Assembly: GCA_016281125.1 (NCBI GenBank) | Contig: JAEEIA010000056.1 | Location: 62,001 to 126,000 of the forward strand | DNA length: 64,000 nt | Direction of reading: 5' to 3' | From: Oscillospiraceae bacterium | GTDB taxonomy: Bacteria > Bacillota > Clostridia > Oscillospirales > Ruminococcaceae | Part shown: in pieces, positions 16,836 through 25,613 of the stretch | Layout of the letters: each line of letters opens with the position of its first letter | How positions within the stretch are numbered: position 1 is the first letter of the stretch | Made by a program: the position numbers and the translations under genes | Notes under the pieces: model-generated | The model's database searches: none | What the model saw: the letters and a program-made list of their open reading frames with translations, nothing else | Told to the model about the DNA's origin: nothing

Positions 16836-17666
16836 AGTGTGAAGCGGTTCTTCCTTTAACACGCCGGTAAACAGCGCACGGGGCTCCGCGAGGTCGCCGC
16901 CTGCACATGTGGAAAGCGCAAGCAGCCTGTCATCTGCTGCAATCTCCGCGCCGGAGTCGAACTCTGCCTGTGACCGGATCCGCTCCAGAAAATCCGTCTG
17001 CGCACACGGAAGATCATACAGCACATCATAGCCGCTGACAATCGCCAGCGCAAAAAACTCAATGCGGTATGCGGTATCCGGCGTGAACAACCAGCCGTAA
17101 CGGTGCGCGTCAAAGCTGCTCTGCTCCCGGAATGACCGGATATCCCCGAACATCCCGTACTCCATATTGTGCCCGTACAGGATGCTTGCGTCATCCTGAA
17201 AGCTGCGGTCATTGCGGTAGTCCAGCATGATGGAGCCGAGCCGGTAGGCGCGCCCGTCCGGCGCATGGGAGAGATAATAGAAATTATCATTGCCCTGCAT
17301 CACCGGATAATCAATATCCGAATCCGCCATGTAAATCCAGCCGACCAGATCACCGAGCTGCGCCGCGAGGTCATCCGTTTTCTTCCGCAGCTCCTCATAT
17401 TTCCACTGCGGAAGCGTCGGCTCGTTTGCATGGGGAAGCGGCAGTGTCCCGGTCGTGGCGGTTGTTTCGGCAGCGGTCTGTGCTGTGACCGGCGCTGTGG
17501 TTGTCACTGCGAGGACGGTTCCCGTCATCTGCGGTGCTGCGGATAGCGTCAGCTCCGGCAGATCCTGATACGGAAGGCGTGACCGGTGAACCGCACGCAC
17601 CACCAGACAGATACAAAGCAATATCAGCAAAACGGCAGCAAGCATCGCCCTTTTTGATCGCAGCAC
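16806..17666 (-). CDS. Class B sortase (second sortase of pilus locus)
   Basis: The 286-residue protein has one N-terminal membrane helix and a class B sortase domain: DYPVMQGNDNFYYL, LYGHNMEYGMFGD (catalytic His), LLALSTC (catalytic Cys) and the EPRALF Arg. It starts with GTG at 17666 behind AAGGAGGTG. Located last in the pilus locus, behind its own promoter, it may attach the finished pilus to the wall while the polytopic sortase polymerises it; this division of labour is inference. Confidence 0.9.
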   Translation of the reverse strand: MLRSKRAMLAAVLLILLCICLVVRAVHRSRLPYQDLPELTLSAAPQMTGTVLAVTTTAPVTAQTAAETTATTGTLPLPHANEPTLPQWKYEELRKKTDDLAAQLGDLVGWIYMADSDIDYPVMQGNDNFYYLSHAPDGRAYRLGSIMLDYRNDRSFQDDASILYGHNMEYGMFGDIRSFREQSSFDAHRYGWLFTPDTAYRIEFFALAIVSGYDVLYDLPCAQTDFLERIRSQAEFDSGAEIAADDRLLALSTCAGGDLAEPRALFTGVLKEEPLHTADKEESPTD

Positions 17667-17688
17667 AGCGGCACACCTCCTTCACAGA

Positions 17689-17758
17689 AAAATCTCCTCC
17701 CTGCATCGCCTGCGGTATTATCATACCACATTTCCCGGCGAAATGCAAGGAGGAGATT
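17689..17758 (-). terminator. Long hairpin between pilin and sortase, containing the sortase promoter
   Basis: Arms AATCTCCTCC...GCAT (17737-17758 on the complement) and ATGCAGGGAGGAGATT (17691-17710) pair over about 18 bases around a 26-nt loop and are followed on the minus strand by TTTTT. The loop contains the -10 region of the promoter below, so terminator and promoter share DNA. Confidence 0.65.
17720..17748 (-). promoter_or_regulatory. Promoter of the second sortase gene
   Basis: TTGCAT (17743-17748), 17-nt spacer, TATGAT (17720-17725) on the minus strand, located inside the hairpin after the pilin gene. Confidence 0.65.
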
Positions 17759-17793
17759 GTTATTTAAGCGATGAACTCAGCAATGCGGAGCGA

Positions 17794-19023
17794 TCAGATG
17801 ATGCTCTCTGCTTCGTCCTTCTTTCTGTTCTTCTTGACCATTCCGAACAGGAATGCGCCTGCGCCCAGCATGATTGCGAACGGTGCGATCATGAAGATGA
17901 CGCCGGTCGGGGAGATGTCAACCTGCTTGTTTGTAAATGTGGTTGTATCAAGGCTCTTTTGAACAGCGCTGGCATCTGCCGCAGAAGCGATATTGGAAAG
18001 TGCTGCTGCCGCTTTGAAACCGGATGTACCGCTGACTGCAAGAGAAGCATTGTCCAGCTCAACCGTACCGAGCTTGCTGTCAACTGCGGTCACATCGTAA
18101 GTTGCCTGACTGGTATTCTTTTCAGAAACGCTGATTGTGACATTTGCAGGGATATTCTTCAGCTCGATCTTGTCGCCATCACCCAGTTCAGCTTCCACAG
18201 GATCGGCAACGTTCTTTGTTCCGTCATCATACTTCTGACCTTCGACGCCGTTCATTGTCACAGTAAAAGCAAACTTCGGAGCAGTCAGAAGTGCGCTGTT
18301 TTCGACTTTCTTCTCAACCGTGTAGTTATACAGGAAATACACATCCGCAAGACCGGTCGTCGGATCAACATCTTCATTCTCTGTAACGTTGGAACTATCC
18401 GTATAACCGACAGACTTCTTTGTTTCGGTTGAATTCACTGCGTCACCCGGTTCACCGGCTGCAAACATCACAATACCGTAAACCTCAGTGGAATTGACAT
18501 AGACGTCAATATAGCGAATCGGATCATAATTAGCCGGACGTGCAATACCTACGGTTGCAAGCTCAGCCGGATCAGCAGTTTCGGTTACTTTGTAGCGGTA
18601 TACGCCGGGAGCACCAAACTGGGTGAAATCAGTCGCAACACCGACCGTGTCCGAGAAAACAGCTTTTCCATCGGAGAGCGTCTGTGTGCCGGAGAATGTA
18701 GCCGTATTATCTTCACCGATAGTCAGGCCGCCGGTTTTACCCTGCTTTACGCCGACTGTGTTGCCGTTTTTATCCGTTACAGTTTTTCCGGTCACGTCAG
18801 CTTCTTGCAGCGGTTCAATTACATACGAATAGCTTACAACCGGAGCGGCAACCGTTCCTGTCTGCTCCTCAGCCTGTACAACCACTTCCTTGGTGAACTG
18901 TGCACTGGTGACAAAGTCAGCCCACATGTCTGATGCACTCGCGGTCATCACCGGCACTGCCAGTGCGGCAGTGAGCATTGCGGAAGCTGCAAAAGCAGCC
19001 GACTTCTTGAAAATAGCCTTCAT
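17794..19023 (-). CDS. Spy0128/FctA-like major pilin with SPTG sorting signal
   Basis: The 409-residue protein has a signal peptide (1-33), at least two isopeptide-forming pilin modules and a wall-sorting tail. Module one contains the Spy0128 hallmark GVYRYKVTE (E-box) after a FTQFGAPG turn; module two has FAFTVTMNG and ITVSEKN-like strands. The tail is ISPTGV, a 20-residue hydrophobic helix and KKNRKK, so the sorting motif is xPTG rather than LPxTG. That resembles group A Streptococcus FctA, whose EVPTG motif is used by a class B sortase. Start at 19023 rather than the Met three codons upstream because AAAGGA is then 9 bases away. First in abundance among pilus parts is expected, but no separate promoter was found. 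Confidence 0.88.
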   Translation of the reverse strand: MKAIFKKSAAFAASAMLTAALAVPVMTASASDMWADFVTSAQFTKEVVVQAEEQTGTVAAPVVSYSYVIEPLQEADVTGKTVTDKNGNTVGVKQGKTGGLTIGEDNTATFSGTQTLSDGKAVFSDTVGVATDFTQFGAPGVYRYKVTETADPAELATVGIARPANYDPIRYIDVYVNSTEVYGIVMFAAGEPGDAVNSTETKKSVGYTDSSNVTENEDVDPTTGLADVYFLYNYTVEKKVENSALLTAPKFAFTVTMNGVEGQKYDDGTKNVADPVEAELGDGDKIELKNIPANVTISVSEKNTSQATYDVTAVDSKLGTVELDNASLAVSGTSGFKAAAALSNIASAADASAVQKSLDTTTFTNKQVDISPTGVIFMIAPFAIMLGAGAFLFGMVKKNRKKDEAESII

Positions 19024-19133
19024 AATAAACATCCTTTCGTTTTTGAATTTGGAGTTTTGAGAAACAGGTTGATTTGCGGGTGTTTCCCGCTCAGGGCGGT
19101 TTATCTCTGGAACCTCCCCGCCGACGCCGGCGT

Positions 19134-22100
19134 TCAGAGCGGTGCATCGTCATGGACGACCACCCCCTTCCGTCTGCGTACAAGAATAATCAGAACAACC
19201 GTGATGCAGACGACACTCACCATGAGGCCGTAAGGCACTGCGTTGTCTTGATACATTGTCGGGGCCGGATACGCTTTCCAGACGGCATAGAGATGATTCG
19301 TCTTGCCGTCGATGCCGTTCAGATCCGCGCCGACCTTGTCGGTCGTGCTGAAATCCGGAACGGCCGCATCCGGCGTGAGCGCCCAGCCGAGCAGCTCGAA
19401 GCCCTCGCGGCGGAAGCTCTGAGAATACTGCCCGAGATCCACCAGCTCATTCACCTGGAGGAAATTCAGCTGTGTGATATTCTCATCAGGCTCCGGATCG
19501 GTACCGTCATTCTTATGCAACCAGAGGTTTGTGAGCTTCTGGTTGTGAATGGACTGCGCTCTCGTTGCGTAGACAGCCTGCACATGGATATAACGGTCTG
19601 TATCCGCCATTTCCCGCTTGATGATGATTTTATCACCGGGGCCGTAGCGCGTATTGCCGATCTGCCAGTATTCAAACACATAGCCTTCCGTGATGTTATC
19701 CGGCGCGCCGAGCAGCGTATATTCGCCCTTTTCAAGCAGGTTGCTCACCATCGTGTTGCCGTTCAGCGTTCCGCTGACATCCACGCCGTCAACATTCTGC
19801 CACGTATTATAGACCACATAATACTTGGCGCCGAGGTTGATCCAGACTGCGCGGAGCGTGACGTCATGGTCGATCGGCGTCATGAAGTTGAACGGCTCGG
19901 ATTTCAGCTCTCCGGTATCCGGATCGACCTCATACCAGCCCTCCAGCTTGTACTCACCGTCTGACCACTGCATCTGCGAATAATACTGAATCTCGTTGTT
20001 TTCGTCACGCACAAGGCTGTCTGCATACCGCCGGGCATACTCGCTGTTTTTATCAACATACAGTGCTAGACGCGGCATTTCCTCGCCGGTACCCGGATCG
20101 TTATGCGGTGACTCCCGCGTGACGTAGATATACACAAAATTGCCGTTCGGATCCGGTTTGTACTTCCGCTCTATGCTGTCATACGGCTCAATGCGGTACG
20201 GCTGCGAATCAATTTTGAAGTACGTGGAATATGTCCATTCCCAGTCCGGGTCATCATGCTGTGCGATGTTCTCATAAAAGCCCTGCGGGAATGAACCGCC
20301 GTCCAGCTCCAGCGTGACCTTGTACTCAGCCGATTTCCGGTTCGCATAGATCGAAAGATCATAGGCCGGCATCTTTGCGCCTTCAAAGGTGAACCGCCAG
20401 CCGGTATAGGTCAGGCTCGGTTCATTCGGCGGCAGAGCCTGAGAAGCGTACTGCGAAATGTCAGCTTCAAACGGGACGTTTTCGATCTTCGCATACGGAT
20501 GATCCGGGTCGTCGTTTTTGTCCAGGAACAGGATGTCGTAGCTTTCTCGCTTAAATCGAATTTCCAGATTCGTTGCTGAAACAGATGTACCTACCGCGGC
20601 ATCATGCCACGTTCCTGTTCCGTTTCTGTACTGGCTCAACTTAAATCCCTGGAATTTCTCCGAAAGCGAGAAGTTGTTGCTGCTGGCATATGCTGTGACA
20701 GGTTCGCTCCATGTTCCGTCAAGCTCCTCTTTGTAAAACTTGATGATATTGCTTGTCGAAAGGCTTGAACCGTAGAACGTCATGATACCTGCGCTGTTAT
20801 AATCATCATCTTCCATAAAGGTATCAAGGAACGTATACGTTGTACCGCCGTTCTCAGTCAGATGCCAGCGATAATCTGTCAGCCATTTATAATTACCAGC
20901 CTGAGTAAAGGTCTGACCGCTGAGACCGGTAAACACACGATACAAATGCCAACCGTATTGGGATCTACCCCTAGTGTACCTTGTTCCTGTATAGCGCGAA
21001 TCCCCTAAATACCATGAATAAACAGGAGTGGCTTGCTGTGTCAAAGTCTGATATCCGCCATTTGCATCTATACCATACTGTGTTCCGTCATGCTCGGTCG
21101 TTTCAATAAAGACATCATTCACTTTGATATATCTTGTTCCGGTATAGTTGGTGGTGGAGTTAGAGCGCTCATAAACGGTATCGGTATATGCCTCTGTACA
21201 ATCATAATCCAGATACCATCTGTAACGATAAGAATACATCGTTTTAGAAACGTACTCTCCATTTTCATCAATGATATATCTGGAATACGAACGTCTACTA
21301 TTGGAAGGCGCACTGGAAACAGAATATCGGTAACTCATACTATATCTATAATCAGTTCCGGTCTGAGCACGCGTTAGCTCTTCATAATGGTCGTAGATAA
21401 AAGCATATTGCGGAGTTGTACTGTCACTTGTTGTTTTTGTATAAGTGTAATCTGTTTTCTGTATATAAAACTCTATCGTCCTCGGCTCTCTGTCATAATA
21501 GATGTTGACAACCGTAGAGCCGTCCGCCTTGATCTCCTGCGGTGCATCCTTTCGCACAGAAAAGCCGGGAATTGAGGTGATAGTCGGTTCTTCCGTGAAA
21601 TGGCCTGAACCTGCAATACCGGTATTTGTTTCGGAACGCAGGAAGCTGTAATGCTTCTGGCTGTCCGTCATGCCAAGGCTGTCCGTCGGAAGCTGCTGCC
21701 AGAACAGATAACGGTACGGAACCGGATCGCCTTTATACCGCCATTTTGCGTAGATCATGGTGTCCTGATGGATTTCGTAACCCTCCGTATACGGATCGAC
21801 CATGGTGCCGGTGCCGTCACTCAGCTGTGTCGTGTATTCCTTATCAAGATACCAGCCCTCAAAGACGTGGTTATCCAGCGTCGGGATTTTCTGGGAAAGC
21901 AGCTCTGTGGTAATCTTAATCGAGCCGTTTTTCTTCGGAATCAGTGCAGGCTTGAGGAACGATGCCTTTGAATCGACTGTGTTGAAGTTGACCCAGTGCG
22001 AATCCATGAATTCCGGGATCACGTCGATTTCGATTTTGCCCTCGTCAAAGTTTGACGGCTTGACTGTGTAATAAGTATTCGTGAGATTGCCCTGCTCGTC

Positions 22101-23294
22101 AATGATACGGATCTGCTGCTCCTGCGTCCGCTCCTGAATCTTCCACATATAGAACGAGCGGTTGATATCCAGGCTCTTTGCCTGCACATCACTGATGAGC
22201 ACTGTGCCCTGGAGCTCGCCGTTCTCGTTTCCGAGCACGACCATTTTCCGCGTGATGACGGAGCCGTCCGACTCATGGAACACGAGAATGCGGTAATTGC
22301 GGTACAGCGGCGCCAGATAGTAGCAGGTGCCGTCCTCCTCCTCGCTGACGGAAACCGGCTGCCCGAATTCGGCACGCCGCATCTGCGCGGAGCTCGGCCA
22401 TGTGTACGTAAATGTTTCCGTACCGGTCGGTTCCTCCGGCGGCGGCGCCTGCCCCTCCGTAAGCTGGACGTAATACCAGCCGAGGAAGCTCTTGCCGGAC
22501 TGTGCGGGCGGAATCGGCGTATCGTTCAGCACATCGCCGTTCTTGACGATCTGCATCCACACCGGGCTTCTGCCGGGATTGTCCTGTTCATCGGTTTCAA
22601 TCGGATACAGCGTCGAGGTGTATTCACCGGGGGCGCTCTCCGTACCGGGATTGAGGAAGTAGTAATAGACACGCGGCGTCACGAGAATATCGTCTGTGCC
22701 GTTTTCTCCGACATCCACGATCATGAACACAGAGAAGTGCTCCGTGCTGAATGTAATCGTTCTGCCGTTGAGCGTGTACTCCTCGATCAGCTCCAGCGGT
22801 GCAGCGGGGTTGTCCTGAATATGAACCACGACCGGGTGCTCGGCCTTCGCAATCAGATCATTGGAAACAGACACGGAAATCGCCGTGTTCTCCGGTTCGT
22901 ATGCCTTTTCTGCGGCATACAGCGAGATGTCATACGCACAGAGAATGTCGCTCTCGGTCGGCCGGATATAATCCATCGGATCCACACTGACCGCTTCTGC
23001 GGTAATGTCCTCCGGCAGCGCACCCTCCAGAACAATCTGCGGGAGCGCGGAGCCGTCCTTCGATTCGCTCTTGGTTCCGCTCTTGGTGCTGCCCTTGGTA
23101 CCGCTCTTGGTGCCGCGCGTGCTGATCACCTCCGGCTGGACAATTCCGCCGTCCGGTGTCATGATCAGGCGCTGCTCTGTCAGAACGGGCTGTTCCGGTT
23201 CCGCAAATACGGAAAGCGGCAGGATCCCGGCCGTCACAGCCAGCGTCATCAGCAATGCTGCAAGCAGCGCAAGTATGCGTTTGTTCATATTCAT
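19134..23294 (-). CDS. Large surface adhesin / pilus tip candidate with VPYG sorting signal
   Basis: The 1386-residue protein has a signal peptide (1-31), a short Ser/Thr/Lys-Gly repeat (TKSGTKS region), an Ig-like N-terminal part, InlB-type beta repeats (for example HVFEGWYLDKEYTTQL near 475, and later FEYWQIGN, LLGWALT), a Tyr/Arg/Thr-rich central segment (about 600-830) and a C-terminal NAVPYG, hydrophobic helix and RRRKG. The tail is a noncanonical sortase signal, xPxG, like that of the neighbouring pilin. The size and position suggest a tip or backbone-decorating adhesin that binds host or plant-fibre surfaces; ligand unknown. The DNA for the central segment (about 20.9-21.5 kb) is visibly richer in A+T than the rest. 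RBS GGGGTGAT. Confidence 0.8.
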   Translation of the reverse strand: MNMNKRILALLAALLMTLAVTAGILPLSVFAEPEQPVLTEQRLIMTPDGGIVQPEVISTRGTKSGTKGSTKSGTKSESKDGSALPQIVLEGALPEDITAEAVSVDPMDYIRPTESDILCAYDISLYAAEKAYEPENTAISVSVSNDLIAKAEHPVVVHIQDNPAAPLELIEEYTLNGRTITFSTEHFSVFMIVDVGENGTDDILVTPRVYYYFLNPGTESAPGEYTSTLYPIETDEQDNPGRSPVWMQIVKNGDVLNDTPIPPAQSGKSFLGWYYVQLTEGQAPPPEEPTGTETFTYTWPSSAQMRRAEFGQPVSVSEEEDGTCYYLAPLYRNYRILVFHESDGSVITRKMVVLGNENGELQGTVLISDVQAKSLDINRSFYMWKIQERTQEQQIRIIDEQGNLTNTYYTVKPSNFDEGKIEIDVIPEFMDSHWVNFNTVDSKASFLKPALIPKKNGSIKITTELLSQKIPTLDNHVFEGWYLDKEYTTQLSDGTGTMVDPYTEGYEIHQDTMIYAKWRYKGDPVPYRYLFWQQLPTDSLGMTDSQKHYSFLRSETNTGIAGSGHFTEEPTITSIPGFSVRKDAPQEIKADGSTVVNIYYDREPRTIEFYIQKTDYTYTKTTSDSTTPQYAFIYDHYEELTRAQTGTDYRYSMSYRYSVSSAPSNSRRSYSRYIIDENGEYVSKTMYSYRYRWYLDYDCTEAYTDTVYERSNSTTNYTGTRYIKVNDVFIETTEHDGTQYGIDANGGYQTLTQQATPVYSWYLGDSRYTGTRYTRGRSQYGWHLYRVFTGLSGQTFTQAGNYKWLTDYRWHLTENGGTTYTFLDTFMEDDDYNSAGIMTFYGSSLSTSNIIKFYKEELDGTWSEPVTAYASSNNFSLSEKFQGFKLSQYRNGTGTWHDAAVGTSVSATNLEIRFKRESYDILFLDKNDDPDHPYAKIENVPFEADISQYASQALPPNEPSLTYTGWRFTFEGAKMPAYDLSIYANRKSAEYKVTLELDGGSFPQGFYENIAQHDDPDWEWTYSTYFKIDSQPYRIEPYDSIERKYKPDPNGNFVYIYVTRESPHNDPGTGEEMPRLALYVDKNSEYARRYADSLVRDENNEIQYYSQMQWSDGEYKLEGWYEVDPDTGELKSEPFNFMTPIDHDVTLRAVWINLGAKYYVVYNTWQNVDGVDVSGTLNGNTMVSNLLEKGEYTLLGAPDNITEGYVFEYWQIGNTRYGPGDKIIIKREMADTDRYIHVQAVYATRAQSIHNQKLTNLWLHKNDGTDPEPDENITQLNFLQVNELVDLGQYSQSFRREGFELLGWALTPDAAVPDFSTTDKVGADLNGIDGKTNHLYAVWKAYPAPTMYQDNAVPYGLMVSVVCITVVLIILVRRRKGVVVHDDAPL

Positions 23295-23319
23295 ATCACC
23301 CCCTTTCCGAAGCGCCCGT

Positions 23320-24600
23320 TCAGGCGGCTTCCGGATTGGTCTGTTCCGGCGGGTCGGGGCGTTCGCCGCGGTACCGGAAGCAGATAAAGTCTGTCAGAAG
23401 TGCGGCGGCTGCAATGAGAAGCATCCAGCCTGTCATGCCGTCGCAGATGACCGCCTGTTTGGTGAGGTTTTCCGTCAGCAGAAACACGACCGCTGCGAGA
23501 ATCAGCAGTCCCGCCTCCGCGAGCATCCCGATCCTGCATTTCCGGACAAATCTGCGCAGTCCGCGCACAATATCGTTCGTGCGGATGTCATGCTTTCCGC
23601 TTTCGGTCAGCGATCTGGCCGTCCGTTTTGCGTAGGAGAGCTGCCGGTATTTCCGCCGCAGAGAAAACAGCGGCAGAAACGTCAGGAATGTCAGCAGCAC
23701 GCAGACCAGATTGAGCAGCGCCCAGTGTGCGCTGTCGGTCATGTGCCCGACGGCCTTCAGCAGCTTCGGCGGATCCTTCTTCTGCGCCTGCTGCTTTGCG
23801 GCTTCCGCAGCCAGTACGGCTTCGGGAACCGGCGCATCCAGCGCGCGCTTTTCCGCCGCGGCAAACAGCACGATCCGTCCGTTCGTGACGGCGTCCGTGC
23901 AGGTGGACAGTCCCAGGAGCATGGTGTCATCGTCCAGTTCCTCCGGCATTTCGGAGATCTGCGCGGCATGCTCCTCGATATACGCGCGCAGAACGGGATA
24001 AGCGTCCGCGGCGTTCGGATCTATGCGGTAGACCGTGCCCTCGTAGGAATCCGTGGAGATGCACGCAAGCACATTGATATCGTAGACGCCGTCCGGCGTC
24101 TGGAGAATCCCGTGCCGGTGCGTGTCGAAATATTCCTGATCAAGATAGCGGTCGATATCACCGAACATGGCGCCGTTGTCCATGTGGTGCCCGTAAATCA
24201 GATTGTACCAGTCGTTGAACCCGCTGCTGTTGTCTGCCGCGAGATAAATGGAGCCGGACATCGTGGTGTTGCCGTAAATATCCTTGTTCAGATATTCCAG
24301 GTCATCTTTGCCCTGTACGACCGGATAGTTGATATGCGTCCCGAACAGCTCGATCCAGCCGACGGTATCGGGATTGATCGCGCGCAGCTCGGTGAAGCTC
24401 TCCTGCTCCGTTTCCGCGTCCGTGATCGTCAGGCCGGGACGGTATTGCAGCAGATCGCGCGAGATAAATGCGTTTTCGCTGATGTAGAAAATATCATAGA
24501 GCACGTACAGACCGTAAGCGGTCAGCACGGCTGCGAGCACCGCAACCGCCGCCATCAGCAGACGGTTCGCCAGCGATGCCGCCCGGAAAGCCAGCTTCAT
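23320..24600 (-). CDS. Class B pilus sortase with C-terminal membrane helices
   Basis: The 426-residue protein has an N-terminal helix, a class B sortase core (NYPVVQGKDDLEYL; IYGHHMDNGAMFGD with catalytic His; LLGLSTC with catalytic Cys; TNGRIVLF with Arg) and about three further helices in the last 140 residues. Polytopic sortases with a C-terminal membrane part are typical of pilin polymerases. It lies between the SipA-like gene (12-base gap) and the adhesin gene (25-base gap), so it is part of one transcript. Confidence 0.9.
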   Translation of the reverse strand: MKLAFRAASLANRLLMAAVAVLAAVLTAYGLYVLYDIFYISENAFISRDLLQYRPGLTITDAETEQESFTELRAINPDTVGWIELFGTHINYPVVQGKDDLEYLNKDIYGNTTMSGSIYLAADNSSGFNDWYNLIYGHHMDNGAMFGDIDRYLDQEYFDTHRHGILQTPDGVYDINVLACISTDSYEGTVYRIDPNAADAYPVLRAYIEEHAAQISEMPEELDDDTMLLGLSTCTDAVTNGRIVLFAAAEKRALDAPVPEAVLAAEAAKQQAQKKDPPKLLKAVGHMTDSAHWALLNLVCVLLTFLTFLPLFSLRRKYRQLSYAKRTARSLTESGKHDIRTNDIVRGLRRFVRKCRIGMLAEAGLLILAAVVFLLTENLTKQAVICDGMTGWMLLIAAAALLTDFICFRYRGERPDPPEQTNPEAA

Positions 24601-24612
24601 CGTTGCACCGCC

Positions 24613-25155
24613 TTACAGGTGGTTCCGGCGGATGACGGTGATGACCTTGCCGAGCACCTCGGATTTCTGCACGGTGCCGTAATAGCGGCTGTCCTCGCTG
24701 CCTGCGCGGTGATCCGCCAGAACAAAATAGGAATCCTGCGCCGCTGTCAGAGGATATTCCACGAAGCCCTCATAGCGCGGCGTCGCAGTGTAGATATTCG
24801 TTTCCGTCATTGTGTTGCCGTTGATGACAAGCCGGTCATCATCGGTGATTTCGACGGTGTCGCCGCCGACCGCAACGATCCGCCCGACATAATTCGTGCC
24901 GTTCTTGCGCAGCACGACAACGTCCTGCGCCTGACAGCTTTTTTCCAGCCTGTAATACAGCAGCAGATCGCCCGCCTTGATGTTGGGGGACATATCGCCG
25001 TTCGGCGCTGACTGAATCCCGAACACAAACCCGAACAGCAGCCATACGGCTGTTGCTGCGATCAGCGCGTTCAGCAGAAAGAGCTGAATCGGGTTCATCG
25101 GAGAGCGCTGCTTTTTGGTCTGTTTTGCATCTGCATTGCCGCTGTCCATCGGCAT
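24613..25155 (-). CDS. SipA-like signal peptidase homologue lacking the catalytic dyad
   Basis: The 180-residue protein has one membrane helix (about 25-47) and the fold motifs of type I signal peptidase, but the catalytic Ser is Asp54 (NGDMSPNIKAGD, family GxSMxPTLxxGD) and the catalytic Lys is Gly91 (NYVGRIVAVGGD, family YxKRVxGxPGD). Other family blocks (YPLTAAQDSYFVLADHR, SRYYGTV) are intact. The group A Streptococcus pilus protein SipA is also described with Asp and Gly at these places and acts as a pilus-assembly factor, not as a peptidase. The first position in the pilus operon supports the same role here. RBS GGAAAGGGGG. Confidence 0.88.
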   Translation of the reverse strand: MPMDSGNADAKQTKKQRSPMNPIQLFLLNALIAATAVWLLFGFVFGIQSAPNGDMSPNIKAGDLLLYYRLEKSCQAQDVVVLRKNGTNYVGRIVAVGGDTVEITDDDRLVINGNTMTETNIYTATPRYEGFVEYPLTAAQDSYFVLADHRAGSEDSRYYGTVQKSEVLGKVITVIRRNHL

Positions 25156-25263
25156 CTGCGGCCCCCTTTCCTGCGATTACTACTGTGAATGATATTATAC
25201 GATCTGTAAAGCAAAAGTTTGCTGTTTATGTACCTTCCGGCACATGAATTTCTTTTTATAACT

Positions 25264-25292
25264 ATTATATCATAAATTGTGACAAAAGTCAA
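25264..25292 (-). promoter_or_regulatory. Promoter of the pilus operon
   Basis: TTGACT (25287-25292), 17-nt spacer, TATAAT (25264-25269) on the minus strand, about 110 bases before the SipA-like gene. No operator was recognised in the AT-rich leader. The rest of the 458-bp gap (25293-25545) is AT-rich and shows no gene. Confidence 0.83.
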
Positions 25293-25497
25293 TCTTTTCT
25301 TCAATTATTCCTGCCGAATGTGTGATTTTTTACGAATTCATTTACAATGCGTATACAGCATAAAAACATAGACTATTTGTCATTGAATCTAAAAAAGAGT
25401 CTTTTTGCGGCGCTGTTGTCAACTGATCTGCGCTTGAATGCGGACAGGATCCGCCGGCATTTCCGTGCAGCGGGTTCCGTCTGTTGAAAATTTATAA

Positions 25498-25582
25498 CGG
25501 GGCGCTGTTCTGTTCAAAATCCACCGGAGATACCATATATAAAAAGGGGACGCCCTCTTTTACAGGACGTCCCCTCAGTTTA
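25498..25582. repeat. Dispersed intergenic hairpin repeat, copy near 25.5 kb
   Basis: Contains CCGGAGATACC followed by the GGGGACGCCCT hairpin module found also near 40.8 and 47.17 kb. Confidence 0.7.
25546..25574 (-). terminator. Terminator of the small dockerin gene (repeat-derived)
   Basis: GGGGACGcCCT pairs with AGGaCGTCCCC; on the minus strand it is followed by TTTTT. Here the dispersed repeat module evidently serves as a terminator. Confidence 0.8.
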
Positions 25583-25613
25583 TCGATAAATGAACTTCTG
25601 CCAAAACTTGTAT

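Noticed and set aside
23005-25011. 668-codon plus-strand open frame opposite the sortase and SipA-like genes
   Set aside because: The opposite strand carries clear catalytic motifs; this frame is a GC-skew artefact without signals.
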